Shown: positions 17,444-25,192, counted from the stretch's first letter. The stretch: 47,250 nucleotides of DNA from Cohnella sp. SGD-V74 (GCF_003001675.1 NZ_PVYW01000035.1:1-47250); one strand, 5' to 3'. Numbers and translations: made by a program. The notes: generated by a model not told the origin, from the sequence alone.

Positions 17444-17965
17444 ATGAGCGAACGAATCAGGAAAGCATGGAGGCGCTTCGCGGTTCCGGCGTTAGCCGCG
17501 ATCGTGGCGGCGATTACGATGCTGCTGGCAGGCTGCGGGCAGATCGGCGTCGATTCGCCGCAAGGAATCGCGTCTCATTCGGCGGAGGCTCCCGGGACGC
17601 GAGACGTTTCCCGGCAAGCTCCGCTCACCGGTTTTAAGGAAGTCGCCGATTACATCCGAAGTTACGGAACGCTTCCGGACAATTTCATAACGAAGAAGGA
17701 AGCGGAACGGCTGGGATGGGTACCCTCCGAGGGCAACCTGGGCAAGGTGGCGCCGGGCAAGAGCATCGGAGGCGATCGCTTCGGCAATCGGGAGGGGCTG
17801 CTGCCCAAGGAGAAAAACCGGATCTGGTACGAGGCGGATATCAACTATGAAGGCGGAACGAGGGGTGCGGATCGGATCGTATTCTCGAATGACGGATTGA
17901 TCTATATGACGACCGACCATTACCGGTCGTTCACCGATATTACGGAAGGAGGTCCGGACCCTTGA
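17444..17965 (+). CDS. Barnase-type secreted ribonuclease
   Basis: The 173-residue precursor has an N-terminal hydrophobic segment ending in LLAGC, which could be a lipobox, followed by a spacer and a barnase domain. The mature region matches barnase closely: KEVADYIRSYGTLPDNFITK, GWVPSEGNL, VAPGKSIGGDRF, NREGLLP. All catalytic residues are recognisable: Lys of FITK, Glu of YEADINY, both Arg in TRGADR and His of TTDHYRSF. A short extra tail ITEGGPDP follows. It should cleave RNA and is toxic inside the cell. The start is ATG 17444 after AAGGAG. The barstar start overlaps its stop. Confidence 0.93.
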   Translation: MSERIRKAWRRFAVPALAAIVAAITMLLAGCGQIGVDSPQGIASHSAEAPGTRDVSRQAPLTGFKEVADYIRSYGTLPDNFITKKEAERLGWVPSEGNLGKVAPGKSIGGDRFGNREGLLPKEKNRIWYEADINYEGGTRGADRIVFSNDGLIYMTTDHYRSFTDITEGGPDP

Positions 17966-18267
17966 TGAGCACAACGATCGAACTGAGACAGTCGGAAGCG
18001 GATCGTCATGAAGACGTGCACGAATGGTTGAAGCGGGAGCTGGAGCTGCCCGAGACCTACGGTCGCAACCTTGATGCGCTATGGGATTGCGTAACCGGGT
18101 ACCTGTCGCGTCCTGTCGAGATCCGGTGGGTGGCCGACTCCGACTCCGACGAAGGGGAGCGCTATTCCGCCATTCTGGACGTATTCCGGGAAGCCGCGGA
18201 GGAGTACGACGACGTTCGCTTCGTGTATGTCCAAGAGGGGGCGGAGCACGGAGGTACTCGAACTTGA
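17965..18267 (+). CDS. Barstar-type ribonuclease inhibitor
   Basis: The 100-residue product matches barstar: HEWLKRELELPETYGRNLDA followed by LWDCVTGYL. It includes the two acidic residues (NLDALWD) that fill the barnase active site, and a later AILDVFREAAEE helix. It should bind the ribonuclease in the cytoplasm before export. ATG 17965 overlaps the barnase stop as TGATG, with GAAGGAGG 12 bases before it, so inhibitor and enzyme are made together. Its own stop overlaps the next gene's start in the same way. Confidence 0.93.
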   Translation: MSTTIELRQSEADRHEDVHEWLKRELELPETYGRNLDALWDCVTGYLSRPVEIRWVADSDSDEGERYSAILDVFREAAEEYDDVRFVYVQEGAEHGGTRT

Positions 18268-18929
18268 TGAATCTGTACGGAGCCGATCATCATCTGCTGG
18301 TGCTGAGCGATGCGATCGAGGCCGACGAGCATCGGCATTCTTTCGTTCAGGTGACGGTAGCGCTGGAGGGGGCGTTCGAGATTCAGATCGGGGGGCAGAG
18401 CCTGGAGACGGTTGGAATCGTTGTCGATTCTAACGTCGGGCACCGATTGGACGGGTTGGGGCGGCCGCTCCTGCTGCTGCTCATGGACGGCACTTCCGCT
18501 TTGGCCGCGAGCTTTAAGCGAATGATCGCCGGGAGCGGGTATGCCGAGCTTTCCGGGGAAGCGCAGCGGTCCGTCGCGTCCTTCGTACAGAGCGAATATC
18601 GGTCGGTCGCGGACTGTGAAAGCTATGAGACTTTCTTTGCGGGACTCATGGAGCGATTCGAAGTCGAATATGCTCTGCCCGACGCTGCCGATCCCAGAGT
18701 CGGAGAGGTGATCCGATTTCTCAACTTCCGGAATCCGCAAATCTATTGGGACGGCAACGATACGTACGTGCAGAAGGGAGGAATCGTGCGGGATTTCGGT
18801 ATCTTCGACAGTCCGGACGCCTTCTTCTCGGTTCATCGGCAGAAGCTGAGTCCGGTCCGAAGGGCGATCTACCGGCGAATCGTCCGGCATCTGATGAACC
18901 GCAATGTCGGCCGCATCCGGGATTCGTGA
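18267..18929 (+). CDS. Cupin-like protein coupled to the barnase-barstar pair, function unknown
   Basis: A 220-residue protein translationally coupled to barstar (TGATG overlap, GGAGGT 11 bases before ATG 18267). Residues 10-90 recall the cupin sensor part of AraC-type regulators (DEHRHSFVQVTVALEGAFEI, then VDSNVGHRLDG). The middle resembles their linker, ending DPRVGEVIRFLN. The last 75 residues (from NPQIYWDGND) do not read as the expected AraC helix-turn-helix pair; only SPDAFFSVHRQKLSP is faintly similar. It could be a regulator with a diverged DNA-binding part or a non-DNA-binding sensor. I do not recognise a close family. Confidence 0.5.
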   Translation: MNLYGADHHLLVLSDAIEADEHRHSFVQVTVALEGAFEIQIGGQSLETVGIVVDSNVGHRLDGLGRPLLLLLMDGTSALAASFKRMIAGSGYAELSGEAQRSVASFVQSEYRSVADCESYETFFAGLMERFEVEYALPDAADPRVGEVIRFLNFRNPQIYWDGNDTYVQKGGIVRDFGIFDSPDAFFSVHRQKLSPVRRAIYRRIVRHLMNRNVGRIRDS

Positions 18930-19067
18930 TGTCGGTCGACGTCGGATGCGAATGGATTACGGGGCGCTCCGCGTGGGAAGCGTCGCGTCTTCCGGAGCAG
19001 ACTCCAGTTGCCTCTTAAGCGTCGTTTTGTTAATATAGGGGTATATAACGGCTGAAACGCAAAATAA

Positions 19068-19095
19068 CCCTACTCTCTACGGTTAGAGATTAGGG
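19068..19095 (+). promoter_or_regulatory. Hairpin upstream of the DUF1540 gene
   Basis: CCCTA-C-TCTCTA and TAGAGA-T-TAGGG form an 11-bp stem with one mismatch around CGGT. There is no T-run, and the next start codon is 87 bases downstream. It could be an operator or an RNA stem in the leader. Confidence 0.4.
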
Positions 19096-19182
19096 GCGAA
19101 TTCATTTCGGACAAGCGTCACCTTGCTCGAAATCGGCTTCGATGCGCACGGTCGTTTAACTTGAACAAGGAGGTGAATCTCC

Positions 19183-19335
19183 ATGGCTAAAGACGTGCTT
19201 TGCGAAGTGAATTCCTGCCGGTTCTGGGCAGAACAGAATCGCTGCAACGCCGCTTCGATCAAGATCGTAAGCAACAGCGTTAAGGAAGCGGATCGCTCTG
19301 CTGAAACGGATTGCGTCACCTTCGAAGTGAAATAA
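19183..19335 (+). CDS. DUF1540 small Cys-rich protein
   Basis: A 50-residue protein with an ideal ribosome binding site (AAGGAGGTGAA) before ATG 19183. The spaced Cys pattern VLCEVNSCRFWAEQNRCNAA and a final CVTFEVK match the DUF1540 family of small, probably metal-binding proteins found in spore formers. The role is unknown. A terminator follows 20 bases after the stop, so it is a one-gene unit. Confidence 0.85.
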   Translation: MAKDVLCEVNSCRFWAEQNRCNAASIKIVSNSVKEADRSAETDCVTFEVK

Positions 19336-19354
19336 TCGTTGTTCATCCTGCTTT

Positions 19355-19395
19355 AAGGCGAGAGGGCTTTGCCGAGCTCTCTTGCCTTTTTATTT
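19355..19395 (+). terminator. Terminator of the DUF1540 gene
   Basis: AAGGC and AGAG on the left pair with CTCT and GCCTT on the right around GGCTTTGCCGAG, followed by TTTTTATTTT. Confidence 0.82.
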
Positions 19396-19399
19396 TAAC

Positions 19400-19418
19400 A
19401 ATAATGATAATTATTATC
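19400..19418. promoter_or_regulatory. Fur-like box
   Basis: AATAATGATAATTATTATC matches 17 of 19 positions of the canonical Fur box. The next gene, the CYTH protein, starts 144 bases downstream. The AT-rich sequence follows a T-rich terminator tail, so chance similarity is possible. Confidence 0.5.
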
Positions 19419-19561
19419 AAGCTTTTTATCTAATTGCCCGATTCCCGATTCGAAGGCTCCCTCAGGGGAACGCGTTAAGGGATGTGCTATAATGGAAGGA
19501 AGAAGCGGCGCGAGCATTCGGAACGGATTACGCATCTTTGCAGTAATGGAGGCACTTGCAG

Positions 19562-20065
19562 ATGGCCAAGGAAATCGAAAGAAAGTTTCTGATGACGGAG
19601 TTCCCCGACACCCTTGTAAGAGAAGGCGAGCTTGTTCTGATCAAGGAGCAGCGAATCGAGCAAACCTACCTTGCGATGGACGACACCCAGGAGCTGAGAG
19701 TCCGGAAGATCAAAGACTTGGCTTCGGGAGAGCACGAGTTTACGCATACGTTCAAGAGGGGCAACGGCCTCGTGCGTGAAGAGATCGAATATTCGATCTC
19801 GGAAAGCCTGTACGAGCAGCTCATTCAGGCTTCGGGAGCGATTCCGTTGACGAAGATAAGAACGACGGCGGATTGGAGCGGCACGACCGTCGAGATCGAT
19901 ACGTACGACCAAGTCGAGCTTAGAGTGCTGGAGGTCGAATTCGAATCGGAGGAAGAGGCCGAGAGCTTCCGGGCGCCCGGTTGGTTCGGTCCCGATATCA
20001 GCTCGACGAAGCAGTACAGCAACAAGACGGTATGGAGAAATCTCCAGGCAGGACTCGCGAAATAA
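19562..20065 (+). CDS. CYTH domain protein (inorganic triphosphatase/adenylate cyclase fold)
   Basis: The 167-residue protein is a single CYTH (triphosphate tunnel metalloenzyme) domain. It has the signature EIERK at residues 4-8, then RVRKI, HTFKRGN, REEIEYSI, RTTADW, EIDTYD and LEVEFESEEEAESF, the alternating charged strands that line the tunnel. Bacterial single-domain members hydrolyse tripolyphosphate or related substrates. The exact substrate cannot be inferred. The start is ATG 19562, nine bases after GGAGG. The TetR gene follows after 61 bases on the same strand. Confidence 0.85.
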   Translation: MAKEIERKFLMTEFPDTLVREGELVLIKEQRIEQTYLAMDDTQELRVRKIKDLASGEHEFTHTFKRGNGLVREEIEYSISESLYEQLIQASGAIPLTKIRTTADWSGTTVEIDTYDQVELRVLEVEFESEEEAESFRAPGWFGPDISSTKQYSNKTVWRNLQAGLAK

Positions 20066-20126
20066 ATAAACGCGCGAAGCCGTCCGCAGTCGGAGAGGGA
20101 GCAAGTCGAGGAGGTTCGGATCGGAC

Positions 20127-20726
20127 GTGTCGCCTAGAAATCGGGTCAGAGATCAGCAATTGAGAGAGGAACGAAGCCGGCAAATTCTCGATTCGGCGCT
20201 GACGGTCATCGCCCGCCGGGGCCTTGCCGGGACGAAGGTGTCGGACATCGCGCAGACGGCGGGCGTCAGCGTCGGCAACGTCTACAAATACTTCGTGTCC
20301 AAAGAAGAGATTTTCGAAGCGCTTGTGCATAGAGGGCAGAAGGAGTATCGGGAATTCGCCGAGGAAGCGTTGCGACAGCCGGGCACGCCGTCGGACAAGC
20401 TGATGTGGTATACCGAGCGCTGGATTGCCATGCGGGAATGGGCGATCACCATTCTGCTGCAGTACGCCCGCACGTCCGAAGCGGTTCCGGAACGGCTGAA
20501 GAAGGCGGTCAGCGCCAAGTTTATCGACAACCTGAGACCGATCGCCGCGATCATCGAGGAGGGGCAGCTTGCCGGTGAGTTCGTATCCGGAGACGCGATG
20601 GAGCTGGCGCTGATCTATGTCTCCTTGATGGAGGGGTTGACCCTGCACGATATTCCGGATACCCCCGAACTGACGGCGGGAATCGCGGAAAATTCGATGC
20701 GCTTGCTGCTTCGCAAAACGGAATAG
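20127..20726 (+). CDS. TetR family transcriptional regulator
   Basis: The 199-residue product has the N-terminal TetR helix-turn-helix: ILDSALTVIARRGLAGTKVS followed by DIAQTAGVSVGNVYKYFVSK. Then come an all-helical ligand-binding part and a segment RPIAAIIEEGQLAGEF common in this family. The GTG 20127 start follows GAGGAGG by 12 bases. The target is unknown; neighbours are the CYTH gene upstream and the SsuD gene downstream, beyond a MITE-like element. Confidence 0.88.
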   Translation: MSPRNRVRDQQLREERSRQILDSALTVIARRGLAGTKVSDIAQTAGVSVGNVYKYFVSKEEIFEALVHRGQKEYREFAEEALRQPGTPSDKLMWYTERWIAMREWAITILLQYARTSEAVPERLKKAVSAKFIDNLRPIAAIIEEGQLAGEFVSGDAMELALIYVSLMEGLTLHDIPDTPELTAGIAENSMRLLLRKTE

Positions 20727-20747
20727 AGACCGGCCCGGACGTTGCGA

Positions 20748-20883
20748 GCTGTCCCGAAAGTAAAAGAGACGTACTGAACAATTATCGATAGGTGAATGGT
20801 AATGGGCATCTGAGGCAGTCTCCAGGAGATAGATGCCCTTCTTTTTCATCGATAATTTTGTACGTCCCTACTTAGGGGACAGC
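20748..20883. mobile_element. MITE-like element with long terminal inverted repeats
   Basis: The left end starts GCTGTCCC and runs through AGTA and GACGTAC to AATTATCGAT (about 20748-20790). The right end (20848-20883) is its imperfect reverse complement over about 36-40 bases. Inside, GGGCATCT and AGATGCCC form a further stem. The element is 136 bp and non-coding. GGCTGTCCC-type ends are known from several transposon families. No target duplication is obvious. It ends in AGCCTTTTTT, so it may also terminate the TetR transcript. Confidence 0.55.
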
Positions 20884-20937
20884 CTTTTTTCGCGTTTACG
20901 TGTACGTTGCATTCTCCTGCGCCTTGTCAATTCATAG

Positions 20938-20999
20938 TTGACTTATAGGAAAAATTATTTTAAGCTAAACCACATAGTGAATAAATATTCGCTATGTGG
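20938..20999 (+). promoter_or_regulatory. Promoter and operator of the SsuD-like gene
   Basis: TTGACT (20938-20943) and TAAGCT (20961-20966) are 17 bases apart. Ten bases beyond lies the dyad GTGAATAAATATTCGC (20977-20992), inside a 30-bp near-palindrome CCACATAG...CTATGTGG (20970-20999). The same 16-bp dyad with two changes lies at the same place after the promoter of the taurine transporter operon (25016-25031), which points to one shared regulator. Confidence 0.6.
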
Positions 21000-21015
21000 A
21001 GGGCAGGTGAGCTGC

Positions 21016-22155
21016 ATGAACTTTTTCTGGTTTATTCCGACCTATGGAGACGGGCGTTACGTCGGCACGGATACGGGGGCGAGAAATGCGACGATCTCCT
21101 ATTACAGGCAAGTGGCGATGGCGGCGGACGATCTGGGTTACGAAGGCGTGCTCTTGCCTACGGGGAGATCTTGCGAAGACTCGTGGGTGCTGGCGTCGAT
21201 GCTGGTTCCGGCTACGGAGAGGCTGAAGTTTCTCATTGCCGTTCGTCCGGGCCTCATGTCTCCGGCACTGGCCGCGAGAATGGCATCGAGCTTCGACCGG
21301 CATTCGCGCGGGCGGCTTCTGATCAATGTCGTCGCGGGCGGCGACCCGGAGGAACTGGAGGCCGACGGGGTGTTCCTGGGCCATGATGAGAGGTACGCTC
21401 TGACGGACGAATTCATGACCGCTTGGAGGAAGCTGCTGCAGCAGGAACAAGTCGATCTTGAAGGCGAGCACATTCGGCTGAAGAAGTCCTACAACTTCTA
21501 TCCGCCTTATCAACGGCCTCATCCGCCGGTCTACTTCGGAGGTTCGTCTCCCGCCGCGATCGAGACGGCGATTAATCATGCCGATCTGTATTTAACGTGG
21601 GGAGAGCCGCTCGAGCAGGCGAAGGAGAAAATCGAACGCGTCCGTGAACGGGCTGCTGCAGCGGGGCGCGAGATCAAGTTCGGCATGCGCCTGCACGTGA
21701 TCGTGAGAGAGACGGAAGACGAAGCGTGGCAAGCGGCGGACGAACTGATCCGGCACGTCGATGACGAGACGATCAAGCAGGCGCAGGAGATCTACGCGCG
21801 GATGGATTCGCACGGGCAGCAGCGCATGGCGGAGCTGCACGGCGGGGACCGGTCGCGTCTGATGGTCGGGCCGAATCTGTGGGCGGGCATCGGTCTGGTC
21901 CGCGGCGGAGCGGGAACGGCGCTCGTCGGTTCACCGGACAACGTGGCGGAACGAATACGGGAATACGCCGCCCTGGGTATCGAGATGTTCATTCTGTCCG
22001 GGTATCCCCACCTGGAGGAAGCCTACCGTGTCTCCGAGCTGTTATTCCCGCTGCTGCGTCCTGCCGCGGGGGACGGTAATTCCGCCGTCGCTGCGCGGGG
22101 AGAGATTGTCGCCTATCACTACAAGCCGGGAGAACGAAACGCCGGCAGCCATTGA
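21016..22155 (+). CDS. ssuD: FMNH2-dependent alkanesulfonate monooxygenase
   Basis: The 379-residue product is an LLM-class (bacterial luciferase-like) oxidoreductase of the SsuD type: MNFFWFIPTYGDGRYVGT, GYEGVLLPTGRSCEDSWV, LKFLIAVRPGLMSPALAAR and RLLINVVAGGDPEELEADG. It should desulfonate alkanesulfonates to sulfite and aldehyde using reduced FMN supplied by a reductase. No reductase gene lies adjacent. ATG 21016 is chosen because the family begins MNFFWFIP and AGGTGA precedes it. The convergent taurine-type transporter and the shared operator support a role in sulfur scavenging. Members are usually 360-380 residues. Confidence 0.9.
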   Translation: MNFFWFIPTYGDGRYVGTDTGARNATISYYRQVAMAADDLGYEGVLLPTGRSCEDSWVLASMLVPATERLKFLIAVRPGLMSPALAARMASSFDRHSRGRLLINVVAGGDPEELEADGVFLGHDERYALTDEFMTAWRKLLQQEQVDLEGEHIRLKKSYNFYPPYQRPHPPVYFGGSSPAAIETAINHADLYLTWGEPLEQAKEKIERVRERAAAAGREIKFGMRLHVIVRETEDEAWQAADELIRHVDDETIKQAQEIYARMDSHGQQRMAELHGGDRSRLMVGPNLWAGIGLVRGGAGTALVGSPDNVAERIREYAALGIEMFILSGYPHLEEAYRVSELLFPLLRPAAGDGNSAVAARGEIVAYHYKPGERNAGSH

Positions 22156-22161
22156 TCCGCA

Positions 22162-22214
22162 ACAAAGCCCCTTCCGGGCTCCGCGACGCTGCGCGGGGCA
22201 AGAAGGGGCTTTGT
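22162..22214. terminator. Bidirectional terminator between ssuD and the taurine transporter genes
   Basis: ACAAAGCCCCTT (22162-22173) is perfectly complementary to AAGGGGCTTTGT (22203-22214), with GC-rich pairing inside. It separates two convergent units. Confidence 0.82.
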
Positions 22215-22223
22215 ACGTTCACG

Positions 22224-23060
22224 TCACGGGCTCTCCAAGGACGCCAGCAGAAATTCTCGTTCGGCCGCGTAACCCGGGATTTGTCTGAGGCGGGTTACGC
22301 TGTCCGCCTCGCCGGACAGCGGGTTCGGCCTGTCCGTGCCGATTCGGGCGGGCGAGCCGTTCAGGACGATGATGCGGGTACCGAGATAGAGAGCTTCGTC
22401 GACGTCGTGCGTGATGAAGAAGAAGGTACGCCGCTTCTGCTGCCACAGCGACTTGACGAGAGATTGCAGATGCTCGCGGGTGATCGCGTCGAGCGCTCCG
22501 AAAGGCTCATCCATCAGCACGATTCGCGGATCGGCAGCGAGGGTTCGGGCGATGGCGGCCCGCTGCTTCATGCCTCCGGACAACTGGTAAGGGAGGTAGT
22601 GGCCGTAGTCGCCCAGACCGACCTGCGCGATCGTCTCGGCAGCGATTCGCTCTCTCTCCCGCTTGCCGACGCGCTGCATCAGAAGTCCGAATTCCGCGTT
22701 GCGTCGGATCGTGAGCCAGGGAAACAGATTGGCGTGCTGGAAGACGACGCCGACCTCGGGCCGCGGCGCTCCGGCGGCCGCGTCCAGAATATCGATGCGG
22801 CCCGCACTCGCGCGCTCGTATCCGGCCAGCAGCCGGAGAAGCGATGTTTTACCGCTGCCCGACGCGCCAAGCGCAACCACGAACTCTCCTTCTCCGATGT
22901 CGAGGGAGATATCGGACAGCACTTGCTTGGCGCTCTTGCCGCGACCGTACGTCAAGTCGACGCCTTGAACGGATACGACGGGCGGAGATGCCGGAGAAGA
23001 GGGAGAGGCGAGAGCCTCTCCCCGATCGGTCATCGTAATCGCGATGCCGGATAACGTCAT
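22224..23060 (-). CDS. tauB: Taurine/sulfonate ABC transporter ATPase
   Basis: The 278-residue ATPase has Walker A GASGSGKTS, Q-loop VVFQHANLFPWLTIRRNAEF, signature LSGGMKQRAAIARTLA, Walker B IVLMDEPFGALDAITRE and H-loop FITHDVDEALYL. The DEPFGALDAITR form is typical of the nitrate/taurine/sulfonate family. It is last in the minus-strand operon permease-binding protein-ATPase. ATG 23060 follows GAGGAGG. About 25 extra N-terminal residues rich in Ser/Pro/Ala precede the domain. Confidence 0.88.
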   Translation of the reverse strand: MTLSGIAITMTDRGEALASPSSPASPPVVSVQGVDLTYGRGKSAKQVLSDISLDIGEGEFVVALGASGSGKTSLLRLLAGYERASAGRIDILDAAAGAPRPEVGVVFQHANLFPWLTIRRNAEFGLLMQRVGKRERERIAAETIAQVGLGDYGHYLPYQLSGGMKQRAAIARTLAADPRIVLMDEPFGALDAITREHLQSLVKSLWQQKRRTFFFITHDVDEALYLGTRIIVLNGSPARIGTDRPNPLSGEADSVTRLRQIPGYAAEREFLLASLESP

Positions 23061-23075
23061 GGGGTTCGCCTCCTC

Positions 23076-24080
23076 TTAGCGGAGTATCGCTTCCTGATAG
23101 ACGGACAGCTCCGGAGCGGCGGGGATCTGCTTCTGCTCGACGAGAAACTCCCCCGTCTGCCTCAATACGTCGGCAAAGCCGCTCTTATCTTTCTCGGTGC
23201 CAAGGTACTTCGCATCGGCCTGCTCCGCCGAGGTCAGCCAGACGAGCTGCTTGGTCTGAGCGAGCGCGTCGTCTTTGTCGGTGCTGAGAATCGGGGCCAG
23301 CGTCGCGGCGACATCGTCCGGATTATCCCGGTAAGCCTGCACGGCGCTGTCCAGCACCGACACGTACTGCTTGACGAATTCCGGGTAGTCCTCCGCGAAC
23401 TTGGCGCGGACGATGCCGACATCCGCGGTAATGGCTCCCTGGTCGGCCAACTGCTGGGCGGAGACGACGACGCTTCCGCCTTCGGCCGTGAGCTTCGCCA
23501 GTACGGGATTCCAGACGAATGCGGCGTCGATGTCCTTGCGCTGCCAGGCGGCGAGAATGTCCTGCGGCTGCAAGTCGAGGATCGTGACCGTCTTCGGATC
23601 GACGCCTTCCAGCTTAAGCGCGGACAACAGGCTGAAGTGCGCGGTGGAGCCGAACGGCGTAGCTACCTTCTTGCCTTGCAGGTCCTTCACGCTGGCGATG
23701 TTGGACTCGTTGCGAACGGCGAGCGATTCGGCATCGCCGATAATATCGTGCAGGAAGTAGACTTTGTACGGCAGCTTGTTGGCGACTCCGATAGAGACGG
23801 GAACGGAGCCTGCCAGCCCGAGATCGATGCTGCCGGAGGCGATGGCGGTGTTCACGTCGCGTCCGGAATCGAACGCCTTCCAGTTGATCCGCGTATCCGG
23901 AAATTGCTTCTCCGCGAGCCCTTTCGTCTTGACGAGCAGCTCCGCGTTGGGGATGATCTGGTAGCCGATCGTCACTTCTTTAGGCAGCTTGCCTCCGCTT
24001 GAACTGCTGCAGCCTCCGAGAACTAGCGCGATCGCAAGGACGCCTGCGGCGAGAGCGGGCCATTTTTTCCATTTGGACAT
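23076..24080 (-). CDS. tauA: Taurine-type ABC transporter substrate-binding lipoprotein
   Basis: The 334-residue lipoprotein (signal peptide ending LVLGGC) has a strong TauA pattern: VTIGYQIIPNAELLVKTKGL, FDSGRDVNTAIASGSIDLGL, GKKVATPFGSTAHFSLLSAL and LQPQDILAAWQRKDIDAAFV. It should bind taurine or a related sulfonate outside the membrane. It lies 31 bases after the permease stop. The convergent ssuD enzyme fits a pathway in which imported sulfonates are desulfonated, although TauD, the usual taurine dioxygenase, is not in the window. Confidence 0.9.
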   Translation of the reverse strand: MSKWKKWPALAAGVLAIALVLGGCSSSSGGKLPKEVTIGYQIIPNAELLVKTKGLAEKQFPDTRINWKAFDSGRDVNTAIASGSIDLGLAGSVPVSIGVANKLPYKVYFLHDIIGDAESLAVRNESNIASVKDLQGKKVATPFGSTAHFSLLSALKLEGVDPKTVTILDLQPQDILAAWQRKDIDAAFVWNPVLAKLTAEGGSVVVSAQQLADQGAITADVGIVRAKFAEDYPEFVKQYVSVLDSAVQAYRDNPDDVAATLAPILSTDKDDALAQTKQLVWLTSAEQADAKYLGTEKDKSGFADVLRQTGEFLVEQKQIPAAPELSVYQEAILR

Positions 24081-24111
24081 GAGTTCTTCTCTCCTTCGTT
24101 TCGAGTGTGCA

Positions 24112-24882
24112 TTAAGAATCTTTGCCGATCCACGGGACTTGGGAGCGTTCCAGCCAGCGAATTGATAAGTCGATCAGAACGGCGATGACGCCCATCAGAA
24201 TGATTCCTACGAAAATAACGTCGCTGCGCAGAAACTTGCTGGCGTCCAACACCATCCAGCCGAGCCCGGATTCCGCGGCCACCATCTCGGCGGCGACGAG
24301 CGTCGTGTACGTCATCCCCAGCGCGGTGCGGACACCTGTGAAAATATCGGGCAGGCAGGAAGGGAAGATGACGCGCGTGAACAGTCGGGCTCGCGAAGCG
24401 CCCAGCGATCGAGCTCCGTTGATACGGTCTTGGGGGATTCTGACGACGCCGGAGGCGACGGCGATGTACAGGGGCGCGAATCCGGCCAGCGTCAGAAGGG
24501 CGATCTTCGACGAGTCGCCGATCCCCAGCCACAGCACCAGCAGCGTATAGTACGCTAGCGGAGGAAGCGGCCGATAAAACTCGATGAACGGTTCGACCAG
24601 CGCGCGTACCCGGATGAAGAAACCGCTGATTAATCCGAGCGGAATGGCCGTGGCCAGAATAATCAGGAATGCCGTTCCGAGCCGCTTCAAGCTGGCTCCG
24701 GCATGGACCAGCAGGGAGCTGCCCTTATACCCTTCCCGGCAGATTTCCACAAAAGCGTTCCATACGGAAGCCGGCGAGGGCACGAACAGCGGATTGACCC
24801 ATTCGAGCTTCGTTACTCCCCACCACAAGGCGAGGGCGGCCGCGATCGCGGCGACGGACAGTCGCCAGTGACGCGTGAACAT
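24112..24882 (-). CDS. tauC: Taurine/sulfonate ABC transporter permease
   Basis: A 256-residue membrane protein with about six helices and the coupling loop GARSLGASRARLFTRVIFPS followed by CLPDIFTGVRTALG, typical of SsuC/TauC. It is the first gene of the minus-strand operon and starts at 24882 behind GGAGGGG. The promoter and operator lie 130-190 bases upstream (25016-25071). Confidence 0.9.
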   Translation of the reverse strand: MFTRHWRLSVAAIAAALALWWGVTKLEWVNPLFVPSPASVWNAFVEICREGYKGSSLLVHAGASLKRLGTAFLIILATAIPLGLISGFFIRVRALVEPFIEFYRPLPPLAYYTLLVLWLGIGDSSKIALLTLAGFAPLYIAVASGVVRIPQDRINGARSLGASRARLFTRVIFPSCLPDIFTGVRTALGMTYTTLVAAEMVAAESGLGWMVLDASKFLRSDVIFVGIILMGVIAVLIDLSIRWLERSQVPWIGKDS

Positions 24883-25015
24883 AACTCGGACACCCCTCCA
24901 TTCTCAGTAAACACATGGGTAAAATATGAATATTAGACGCGAGAAACCCCTTCGCCGCGTTGGCCGGCGAAAATTGAAGAGGAAGTCTCCGGTTATCCGG
25001 TCGATCGTTCACAAC

Positions 25016-25071
25016 GTGAATATTCATTCACCGTTAAAAATGATGTTACCAGCACAATCCAACTTAGTCAA
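25016..25071 (-). promoter_or_regulatory. Promoter and operator of the taurine transporter operon
   Basis: Read on the minus strand, TTGACT (25066-25071) and TAACAT (25043-25048) are 17 bases apart. Eleven bases further lies the dyad GTGAATGAATATTCAC (25016-25031). It matches the ssuD dyad at 14 of 16 positions in the same orientation and at nearly the same distance. The position over the first transcribed bases suggests repression. Confidence 0.6.
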
Positions 25072-25169
25072 TCGGGATTTAATCCTTTTGAAGCCGATAG
25101 TGGTTTTTTCCGGATGGGGAGAGGGCATAGAACGGAGAGGGGCAGCCAGAGGAGGATAACATCGCGAGT

Positions 25170-25192
25170 AAACCTACCAATCTAGTAAGTTT
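25170..25192. promoter_or_regulatory. Unassigned dyad upstream of the Met-rich gene
   Basis: AAACCTAC (25170-25177) and GTAAGTTT (25185-25192) are inverted repeats with one mismatch. The stretch 24883-25303 otherwise holds the taurine operon promoter and, at 25233-25261, a possible promoter TTGACC-17-TATCTT for the Met-rich gene. No other gene is seen there. Confidence 0.35.

Noticed and set aside
22152..23054. Plus-strand frame of 300 codons over the taurine ATPase
   Set aside because: Shadow of the minus-strand ABC ATPase, which has all catalytic motifs.
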